This document shows positions 18,001 to 25,242 of a stretch of DNA of 64,000 nt, one piece after another. Under the pieces are notes generated by a model. The model was not told the origin of the DNA. It ran no database searches and was given only the letters and a program-made list of their open reading frames with translations. The stretch is taken from NCBI GenBank assembly GCA_013823855.1, contig PNMW01000058.1:1-64000 (forward strand), given 5' to 3'. The translations under genes were made by a program, and so were the position numbers. Positions within the stretch are counted from its first letter, which is position 1; the number at the start of each line of letters is the position of its first letter. This DNA is from Lysobacteraceae bacterium. Its GTDB lineage: Bacteria > Pseudomonadota > Gammaproteobacteria > Nevskiales > Nevskiaceae.

Positions 18001-18893
18001 GCGGTCTGCTGCACGGTCACCCGGGCGCCAGCGTCGACAGTACCGGCAAGGTTCGTGAACGCTTGGCCGTCGATGCTGTAACGGCCGCCGGTCACCGAAA
18101 TCGGAGCGCCGGTGTTGATGCCGCCGACCGTGATCGGGGCGCTGGTCTGTACGCTGCCGCGCGGTACATTGGCTGCTGACGGGAAACTGAAAGGATTGGG
18201 CGTCGTGTCAGCCGTCCTGACGGTGGTGATCCTGAAGCTGCTGCTGACCCCGCCGATCGTGACCGTGACGCCGGAACTGGTGTTGACACTGCTGCTGGCC
18301 GTTCCCCGCGCGCGCACCTGGGCATTGTTGCCGACGGTGCCGGCGGCCGACGTGAACGGCCCGCCATCGATGCTGTAGCTGCCGCCGCTGCTGACGCTGA
18401 TGGCGGCGGCGGCCTCGAGCCCCGTGATCGTTGACGGGTCGCTGGTCTGCACGCTTCCCAGAGCGGCTTCCGTGCGCGGTGCGAAGCCGAATGCATCCGG
18501 CACCGTGTCCGCCTTGCGGGTCGTCACCTTGAATGTCGACGTGGCCGACGGTGTGCCGATCCGGAGCTTGGCGCTGACCGGCGTGCTGAATGCGTCCGAA
18601 GACATCACCCGGACTCGGACGACATCGCCGCTGGCCACCTTGCCCGAGACTTTCGTGAACGCGCTGCCGTTGACGCTGTATGCCCCCCCGGACACGCTGA
18701 TCGGCACACCGGTATCGATGCCGCCAACGGTCTGGCCGGCGCTGATGACATTGCGCGATCGCTCCGCATTGGTCACGGAGGGAAACACGATCGGATCGGG
18801 GACAGTGTCGGCAGCCCAAGCCTTCGGCAACATGAACACCAACATGGCGCAACTCAGCACGCCGAGTCGCTTGAGTGACGACAGCCCCATCAT
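15018..18893 (-). CDS. Giant secreted protein A: ten ~90-aa Ig-like repeats plus C-terminal alpha/beta-hydrolase (putative esterase)
   Basis: Signal peptide ...CAMLVFMLPKAWA|ADT; ten units of D(T)xPDxFxF...GSVQTSxxITVxGI...ISVxGGxYSINGGAFTSxxGTV.NGDxV...TLTIGGVSxxFxVTT; C-term HWFGGGFVFG, GSSAGGG, GDRDTTVAP, GAGHDLS. ORF opens at 18980, but MM at 18893/18890 fits the signal peptide better. Confidence 0.85.
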   Translation of the reverse strand: MMGLSSLKRLGVLSCAMLVFMLPKAWAADTVPDPIVFPSVTNAERSRNVISAGQTVGGIDTGVPISVSGGAYSVNGSAFTKVSGKVASGDVVRVRVMSSDAFSTPVSAKLRIGTPSATSTFKVTTRKADTVPDAFGFAPRTEAALGSVQTSDPSTITGLEAAAAISVSSGGSYSIDGGPFTSAAGTVGNNAQVRARGTASSSVNTSSGVTVTIGGVSSSFRITTVRTADTTPNPFSFPSAANVPRGSVQTSAPITVGGINTGAPISVTGGRYSIDGQAFTNLAGTVDAGARVTVQQTASSSFSTTTTAVLKIGTVSGSYAVTTEAVDTTPDPFSFAPKADAPLGSLQTSRPTTVAGINAPSPISIVGGFYSVDGRAFTDAPGSVVNGASVAVQVLSAYGYSEAREAVLTIGGVSGAYRVTTHSITADASPDPFSFPAALDAEAGSAVRSEPIVVTGIDIAVPIAVSGGRYQINGGAFTASPGEVVNGDVVIAEVLASELPSETRSATVTIGDKHSDFVVTTTSRVTMDQEPLPFSFAAAFNAEPGSVKASHPVMIAGISPGTPVSVAGGRYSVNGGAFTSAPGTVSNNDSVAVEVVASEAYSASREAVLTVGSTSATFRLSTRPADTTPAAFAFAPIVDAATGSVRSSAAVTIGGIDAPAEIAIVGGQYSIGGAAFTSNPGNVRNGSIVRVRATAASTAATTTAATLTVGGISAVFYVTTTGADVTPARFSSASNPAAFPLLGAVSPPLPVSGISAPIPVSVTGGEYSLNGGPFLSMPGAARNGDQVRVLVIPGANRGDVATATLNLGGITGSYTVTADAPADDFADFFEFRDVTVPRNSIVQSEAIEIRGINVATPISVAGGSYSINGGAFRSSAATVRGGDLVTLQATSGAGYDVETRVTLNIGSRSTTWWLRTGSDPSQLQAFTLVNAEMFPGGTVSPGRALTTLPIVVSGSPSPSAISITGGSYSINGGAFTSAPGTVVSGDSVVVQFTASASHDTSTSVTLSIGALNSTLSVTSTIDPVAATPTTATDCTSHIYRQLEPVALRLFVCRPTGWRSTDRRSALIHWFGGGFVFGTIDNSIGEARYWASNHGMVGIAPDYRVNNRFGTYSYIAADDGRAALRWVQAHADELGIDPARIALSGSSAGGGVAFFAGLRDAPATGVADDNPLVRPAAIVTRAGVPDITTESHIQRFEVAEIFANLGPVISPSVNLDARHPPVLLFQGDRDTTVAPTPSVHFCSSLIRLGVRCEYRNQAGAGHDLSGSATAIDAVREETRVFLTSLGLLPALP

Positions 18894-19432
18894 GCTTGCC
18901 CCTGATGCGCCACCTTCCGAGGCGGCAGCGCAATACCGGTGTACCGCGGGAGAAGCCGCGAAAACGTCGCGGATTCCCAATGAAGTTAATGTGTTGCCCT
19001 ATCCGCCTGACGGCTCGGCCGCGTCATCACGCACCCGCAGCGCCTGACCTTGGCCCTTCATCGTATCGATGACGAGGTACCTGACGTCTTGCGCGATGGA
19101 GATTGCACGAGCGTGCGTCTGACTGAATCCGAACAGCGGTCGCGTCGATTTTTCCGGCGCTTGAGGCGAAGAACTCGTGCCCGCCGAGTGATCGGCTCAG
19201 CTCCTCGCTGCCGACCTGACGGGGCGGAGGATGCCCGTCGTTCCGCACTCCGTGCAAGATGAAACTGTCCGGAACCGGTTTTCGCGAGGGTCGTCGTTCG
19301 CCGCTGCGCGGGCTGAAAGCACCGTAGCGCCTCGACCGCTGACGCGGGCGGTCGCGCGATTCAAAAGAATCACCGAAGTCGCCCGAAGGTTGATGGACCG
19401 TACGCGCCGCACGTCTCAACCATTCGCCGGTG

Positions 19433-19480
19433 TGTCGCCCAGCTGACCAGGCACCGTTGTGCCTGGTCAGCTGGGCGACA
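19433..19480. other. Perfect 22-bp-arm inverted repeat (4-nt loop) immediately after the stop of giant protein B
   Basis: TGTCGCCCAGCTGACCAGGCAC cgtt GTGCCTGGTCAGCTGGGCGACA; stop codon (tca on plus) at 19481-19483; no T-tract follows on the minus strand. Confidence 0.9.
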
Positions 19481-22400
19481 TCAAGGAAGCGCCGGCAGCA
19501 GCCCCAGACTGGTCAGGAACACGCGCGTTTCTTCACGGATCGGATCCAGGCCATTGGCGCCGACAGACAGGTCATGCCCGGCGCCCGCCTGGTTCCGGTA
19601 CTCGCAGCGGATTCCGAGACGAATCAATGACGAGCAGAAATGCACGCTCGGCGTCGGCGCCACCGTGGTGTCGCGATCACCGTGGAACAGCAGCACCGGC
19701 GGGAAACCGGTGTCCAGATGGACGCTTGGCGAGATCACGGAGCCGAGATCCGCGAAGCGATCGGCGCTCTTGTAGGCCTGGATGTGGGACTCGGTGGTGA
19801 TGTCCGGCACGCCGGCACGCGTCACGATCGCTGCCGGGCGCAGCAAGGGGTTGTCGGCCGGCGAGCCGGTCACCGGCGCCTCGCGCATTGCGGCAAAGAA
19901 CGCCACGCCGCCGCCGGCGGATGAGCCCGACAGGGCGATCCGTGCCGGATCAAGGCCCAGTTCCTCGGCGTGCTCCTGGAGCCAACGGACTGCGGCACGG
20001 CCATCGTCGGCGGAAAGGTAGGCGTAGGTGCCGAAGCGGTCGTTGACACGGTAGTCCGGCGCGATGCCGACCATGCCGTGGTTCCTGGCCCAGTACCGAG
20101 CCTCGCCGACCGAACTGTCGACATTGCCGAAGATGAAGCCGCCACCGAACCAGTGCACCAGCGCGGATCGGCGATCGGTCGACCGCCAGCCTGCCGGCTT
20201 GCAGACGAAGATCCGCAACGGCACCGGCGCCTGCTGCCGGAAGATGTGCGAACTGCAGTCGGTGGCCGAGGTCGGCGTGGCGGCGACGGGATCGACGGTG
20301 GTGGTCACCGACAAGGTCGAGCTGAACGCGCCGATCCTGAGCGTCGCCGACTTGGGCGTGTCATAGCTGGTCGACGCGGTGAACTGGACCACCACCGAAT
20401 CGCCGCTGACCACGGTGCCGGCGGCCGGGGTGAATGATCCGCCGTTGACGCTGTAGCTGCCGCCGCTGACGCTGATCGCCGTCGGCGACGACGGGTTGTA
20501 GACAGTGATCGGCACCGTGGTCTGCACGCTTCCCGGCACGACTGCCCCGCCGGCGAACATCGATGCATTGACCAGGGTGAACGCCTGGAGCTTCGTGGGA
20601 TCGCTCTCGGTCCGCAGCGACCAGACGGTACTCCTGCTGCCGATGTCGAGGGTGACCCGCACCTGCGCGTCATGGCTGCTGCCGCTATTCGCCTGCAGCG
20701 TCACCTGATCGCCGCCGCGCACGGTCGACGCCGCGCTTCCGAACGGACCGCCATTGATGCTGTAGCTGCCTCCGACCACCGAGATCGGGGTCGCCACGTT
20801 GATTCCGCGGATCACGCTGGTTTCGCTGCGGACGATGGCGTTGCGCGGGCCGATGGTCTCGCGGAACTCGAAGATGTCCGGGAAATCGTCGACCGGCGCA
20901 TCCGCAGTGACCGTGAAGCTGCCGACGACCCCGCCGAGGTTCAGCGTCGCGGTGCGCGTATCACCACGATTGGCGCCGGGGGTCACCAGCAGGCGAATCC
21001 GGTCGCCATTGCTGACCGGCCCCGGAACCGACATGAAGGCTGCGCCATTGACGCTGTATTCCCCACCGACCACCGACGCCGTGATCGGCGCATCGATGCC
21101 GCTGACCGTGATCGGCGCGCTGACTGCGGCCAGCAACGGAAACGCGCTCGGGTTGCCATTGAAGCTGAACGGGTCCGGGGTGATGTCGGCACTCGACGTG
21201 GTGATGTCGAAGACCGCGCTGATCCCGGCGATGGTCAGCGTGGCGGCCGTCGTCGTCGCAGGCTTCGCAGATGCCGACGTGCGCACGCGGATCGCATCGC
21301 CATTGCGAACCTCGCCAGGGTCGCTGGTGAACGGCGCATTTCCGATGCTGTACGTCCCGCCGGTGATCGAGACCGCGACCGGGACATCGATGCCGCTGAT
21401 GGTCACCGCCGCGCTGATGCCGATGCTGCCCGGCACGGCGTCGACGATCGGTGCGAAGGCGAAGGCATCCGGGGTTGCATCCGCCGGCCGGGTCGTGACC
21501 TGGAACGCGGCGCTGGCCGTGCCGACCGTCAGCACGGCCTCGCTGCCGGCGGCGAAATCCGCGCTGGCGATCACTTCGGCGGCCACGCTGTCTCCGCTGG
21601 CGACGACGCCGCTGATGGCAGTGAATTCCCCGCCATTGATGCTGTAGCGCCCGCCGACCACCGCAATCGGCGTACCGGCGCTGATGCCGGTCATCATCAC
21701 CGGCTGGCTGGTCTGCAGGCTCCCGGGCTCGACGTTGACGACCGGCGCGAACGCGAACGCATCGGGATCGATGTCGATCGGATTGCGCGCGGTCGTCGCG
21801 GAGAAATCGGCACTGACGCCGCCGATGACGAGGGTCGCGGTGCGGGTCGTGGCGTCCGTTTCGGCCGCCTGCACTTCGGCAGTGACGCGGTCACCGTTGG
21901 AAACCTCGCCGGGTTCCGCAGTGAACGCGCCATCGTTGACCTGATAGCGGCCGCCGTTGACGGTGATCGGGACCGCGACATCAATGCCGCCGACGACGAT
22001 CGGCTGGCTGCGCTGGAGGCTGCCGACCGGAGCATCGACGACCGGTTGGAAATGGAACGCGTCGGGTGTGCCGTCGGCCGTGAAGGTCCGGGTGGTGACG
22101 CTGTAGGTGCCGGCGACCCCGCCGATGTCGAGCGTCGCCGTCCGGGTTTCCGAATAGCCGTACGCGGCGAGCACCTGCACGACCACCGTCGCGCCGTTGC
22201 CGACGCTGCCGGAAGCATCGGTAAAGGCCCCGCCGTCGATGCTGTAGTAGCCGCCGGCGATCGATATCGGACTTGGCGCAGTCAGGCCGGTCACGGTGAT
22301 CGGATGACTGCTCTGCGGGCTGCCGAGCGGTGCATCGAGGGTCGGGTCGAAGCCGAACGGATCCGGCTTCGTGTCGGGCGCCGGATCGTCGTTGACGATC

Positions 22401-23698
22401 GTCGCCACCCCCTGCGCCTTCTCGATCGTCAGGCCGACCGGAGCACTCAGATTGACGACGAAGGTTTCGTCCGGCTCGAAATCGAGATCGCCATTGACCG
22501 TGAACGGCTGGGTCTTGCTGGTCTCGCCGGGCGCGAACGTCGTCGTGCCGGTTCTGGTCAGGTAGTCGTTGCCGGCGCTCGCCGTGGCGCTCGCGGTGGC
22601 GAAGCGGACCGTCACCGTCTGGCTGGTCGGCGCCGACAGTCGGAAGGTGAAACGCGCCACCACCGTTCCACTGTTTCCCTCGACCACGCTCACGTCATTG
22701 ATGCTGACGCCGGGAACCGCGACCGCTGCGGTGGTGACCGCAAAGCCGCTGCCGACGCCGCCGATGGTCAAGGTCGCCGTGGTCGTCGTGTTCGCCGCGT
22801 TCGAGGCGGTCTGCTGCACGCGGACCGTCTGCCCCGCCGTCACCGTCCCGGCCGTGGTCACGAAGGCGCCACCGTCGATGCTGTAGCTGCCGCCGGTCAC
22901 CGAAATCGGCGCCCCGGTGTTGATGCCACTGACGACGATCGCTGTGCTGGTCTGCACGCTGCCGGGAGCGGCATTGCTCGTCGGGGCAAAACTGAACGCA
23001 TCCGGCGTGGTATCGGCGGTCTTCACCGTCGTGATCTTGAAGGTTCCGTTGATGCCGCCGATCCTGACCGTGACACTGACCGACTTGTTGGCCGTGGCGC
23101 TCGCGGTGCCGCGGGCACGCACCTGGGCATGGTTGGCGACGGTGCCGGCAACCGTCGTGAACGGTCCGCCATCGATGCTGTAGCTGCCGCCGCTGCCGAC
23201 ACTGATCGCTGCCGCCGCTTCGAGGCCGCTGATCGTCGTCGGTTCGCTGGTCTGGACGCTGCCGAGCGCAGCCTCGATGCGCGGCGCGAACGAGAACGCG
23301 TCCGGCACGGTGTCGGCCTTCCGGGTCGTGACCTTGAACGTCGACGACGCCGATGGCGAGCCGACCTTAAGCTTGGCGCTGGCGGACGTGTAGAAGGCAC
23401 CCGACGACACGACGCTGACCCGGACGGCATCGCCATTGACGACGCGTCCGGAAGCCGTGGTGAACGCGCCTCCGTTGATGCTGTACGCCCCGCCGCTGAC
23501 GCTGATCGGCACGCTGGCATCGATGCCGGCGATGGTCTGGCTGTCGCTGATCACCGTACGACCGGGCTCGGCGTTGGTCACGGCCGGGAAGACGATCGGC
23601 TCGGCGACGGTATCGGCCGCCCATAGCGGCGCCGTACGAAGCACCAGGATGGAGCAGACAAGTACCCGCAGCCATACCCTCGAATTCGCGCGCAACAT
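19481..23698 (-). CDS. Giant secreted protein B: ten Ig-like repeats, one Calx-beta domain after repeat 3, C-terminal alpha/beta-hydrolase
   Basis: Signal peptide MLRANSRVWLRVLVCSILVLRTAPLWA|ADT; repeats and hydrolase align unit-for-unit with protein A; Calx-beta VSINDVSVVEGNSGTVVARFTFRLSAPTSQTVTVRFATASATASAGNDYLTRTGTTTFAPGE... Confidence 0.87.
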   Translation of the reverse strand: MLRANSRVWLRVLVCSILVLRTAPLWAADTVAEPIVFPAVTNAEPGRTVISDSQTIAGIDASVPISVSGGAYSINGGAFTTASGRVVNGDAVRVSVVSSGAFYTSASAKLKVGSPSASSTFKVTTRKADTVPDAFSFAPRIEAALGSVQTSEPTTISGLEAAAAISVGSGGSYSIDGGPFTTVAGTVANHAQVRARGTASATANKSVSVTVRIGGINGTFKITTVKTADTTPDAFSFAPTSNAAPGSVQTSTAIVVSGINTGAPISVTGGSYSIDGGAFVTTAGTVTAGQTVRVQQTASNAANTTTTATLTIGGVGSGFAVTTAAVAVPGVSINDVSVVEGNSGTVVARFTFRLSAPTSQTVTVRFATASATASAGNDYLTRTGTTTFAPGETSKTQPFTVNGDLDFEPDETFVVNLSAPVGLTIEKAQGVATIVNDDPAPDTKPDPFGFDPTLDAPLGSPQSSHPITVTGLTAPSPISIAGGYYSIDGGAFTDASGSVGNGATVVVQVLAAYGYSETRTATLDIGGVAGTYSVTTRTFTADGTPDAFHFQPVVDAPVGSLQRSQPIVVGGIDVAVPITVNGGRYQVNDGAFTAEPGEVSNGDRVTAEVQAAETDATTRTATLVIGGVSADFSATTARNPIDIDPDAFAFAPVVNVEPGSLQTSQPVMMTGISAGTPIAVVGGRYSINGGEFTAISGVVASGDSVAAEVIASADFAAGSEAVLTVGTASAAFQVTTRPADATPDAFAFAPIVDAVPGSIGISAAVTISGIDVPVAVSITGGTYSIGNAPFTSDPGEVRNGDAIRVRTSASAKPATTTAATLTIAGISAVFDITTSSADITPDPFSFNGNPSAFPLLAAVSAPITVSGIDAPITASVVGGEYSVNGAAFMSVPGPVSNGDRIRLLVTPGANRGDTRTATLNLGGVVGSFTVTADAPVDDFPDIFEFRETIGPRNAIVRSETSVIRGINVATPISVVGGSYSINGGPFGSAASTVRGGDQVTLQANSGSSHDAQVRVTLDIGSRSTVWSLRTESDPTKLQAFTLVNASMFAGGAVVPGSVQTTVPITVYNPSSPTAISVSGGSYSVNGGSFTPAAGTVVSGDSVVVQFTASTSYDTPKSATLRIGAFSSTLSVTTTVDPVAATPTSATDCSSHIFRQQAPVPLRIFVCKPAGWRSTDRRSALVHWFGGGFIFGNVDSSVGEARYWARNHGMVGIAPDYRVNDRFGTYAYLSADDGRAAVRWLQEHAEELGLDPARIALSGSSAGGGVAFFAAMREAPVTGSPADNPLLRPAAIVTRAGVPDITTESHIQAYKSADRFADLGSVISPSVHLDTGFPPVLLFHGDRDTTVAPTPSVHFCSSLIRLGIRCEYRNQAGAGHDLSVGANGLDPIREETRVFLTSLGLLPALP

Positions 23699-24048
23699 AC
23701 CCTATCCCTAGTGAAGTCACCTTCTGGCGAGGTGACGTGCACGTAGTCGACACGAGGGCCAAGGCCGAAATCCCATCGGATTCCTAACGGATTTCTAACG
23801 AACGGCGCACGGCCTCGCCGACCGCACCCGGACCTCGGCTGGTCGAACGCGAATCAGGGGCGGATTCGTGATTTCCGTCACATCCAGGCACTGTGCGGAG
23901 GGCAGGCCCAGACGCTGATCGAGCGTCGTTCCTTCAGGCCAGTCGAGCATCGACTGCAAAGTCCCTGCCCACTTCCGGGGCGCGTCACGCCCAGCGACGG
24001 TGCCTGGCATAGGCCCACCGGCCTGCGGTGGACGCCGATACTCGCAGC

Positions 24049-24978
24049 TCAGTGCAACACGTAATCCGCCGGAATCGGCTTCACCGGCGGCAGCGGCTCG
24101 CCGAGCATTTCCAGCAGCGAGGCCTCGATGTTGTCGCAGATCGCACCGAGCGCCAGATCGTTGTCGTCGAAGCCGAACGGGGCTTCGAGTTCTTCGGCGA
24201 TCGCTTCCAGCGCCATGAAGGTGTAGGCAACGAACACCGCGAAGACCGGCGCATACCAGCCGATGGTGCCGACCAGCGCGAACGGCAGCAGCGAGCAGTA
24301 GAAGTAGATGGTGCGATGGACCATCACCGAGAAGGTCAGCGGGATCGGCGTGCCGGCGATGCGCTCGCAGCCGCCGACGGCATCGCCGAGCGTGCCGAAG
24401 TTCTGTTCCATCGACGCCGAGAGGATGTCCGGCAGCGTGCCGTCGCGGCGGGCCGCGTGCAGCTGGTCGCCGAGCAGCTGCTGGATCACCACCGGCTTCC
24501 AGCGCGCGGCGAGCACCCGCGGCAGGTCATCGGCCGCCAGCAGACGACGCAGGTCATCGCTCGCGTCGGTATGGCGCAGCTGGTGCCGGAACGCGTGGGC
24601 ATGGGCGATCAGGGTGCGGACGAAGCGCTGCGCCGCTTCCGATTTCGGCGCCCACTCGGTCAGGGTCAGCGCCTGCCGGGCCAGCGCCCGCGAGGCGTTC
24701 ATGATCGAGCCCCAGAGCTTGCGCGCATCCCAGTAGCGTTCGTGGCTGACGTTGATCCGGAAGCCGAGAAAGATCGCCAGCGCCAGTCCGAGCAGCGTGA
24801 ACGGCTGCAGGCTCAGCTCGATCTTCTGCAGCAGGTCGGCATCGACCGACACATGCAGCACCTGCGCGAAAACGCCCAGGCCGCCGATGATCGCCAGCCG
24901 CGGCACCAGCTTGCTGAGAATCGAGCCCCGCCAGATCCACAGCATCTTGAACCAGTGCGGACGCGGCCGGACGATCAT
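24049..24978 (-). CDS. Bestrophin-family (UPF0187/RFP-TM) putative anion channel
   Basis: SHERYWDARKLWGSIMNASRALARQ signature; multi-TM; EELEAPFGFDDNDLALGAICDNIEASLLEMLGE. Confidence 0.88.
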   Translation of the reverse strand: MIVRPRPHWFKMLWIWRGSILSKLVPRLAIIGGLGVFAQVLHVSVDADLLQKIELSLQPFTLLGLALAIFLGFRINVSHERYWDARKLWGSIMNASRALARQALTLTEWAPKSEAAQRFVRTLIAHAHAFRHQLRHTDASDDLRRLLAADDLPRVLAARWKPVVIQQLLGDQLHAARRDGTLPDILSASMEQNFGTLGDAVGGCERIAGTPIPLTFSVMVHRTIYFYCSLLPFALVGTIGWYAPVFAVFVAYTFMALEAIAEELEAPFGFDDNDLALGAICDNIEASLLEMLGEPLPPVKPIPADYVLH

Positions 24979-25226
24979 CGCGCCGCTCCCGTTCCCAGCC
25001 CGGCGCGCAGCTGCGCTTCATCGAAAAAAGTCTCGCAGAGCGGGCTGCCGTCGTCGTCGATCAGCACCGGAATCACGTTGCCCCAGCGGCCGGCCCAGCC
25101 GGCGCGGCTGTCGACATCGGCGACCACCAGCCTCGGCAGCAGGTCCGGGCAGGCGGTCGCGAAGGCTGCGAGGAATTCTTCGCAGAGGCCGCAGCCTTCG
25201 CGGCTCAGCAGGGTCAGCGCCGACAC
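24975..25226 (-). CDS. Glutaredoxin-like (DUF836) protein
   Basis: VSALTLLSREGCGLCEEFLAAFATACPDL...VIPVLIDDDGSPLCETFFDEAQLRAGL; CxxC; GTG start inferred. Confidence 0.75.
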   Translation of the reverse strand: MSALTLLSREGCGLCEEFLAAFATACPDLLPRLVVADVDSRAGWAGRWGNVIPVLIDDDGSPLCETFFDEAQLRAGLGTGAAR

Positions 25227-25242
25227 GTCAGGCGATCCGGAA

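Noticed and set aside
18600-19480. Mobile element between the two giant paralogs
   Set aside because: No transposase ORF, no terminal inverted repeats framing a unit; only the isolated stop-proximal hairpin
15018-23698. Periodic ~290-bp repetition as a CRISPR or satellite array
   Set aside because: The periodicity is in-frame protein repeats with divergent DNA, no constant direct repeat or spacer structure
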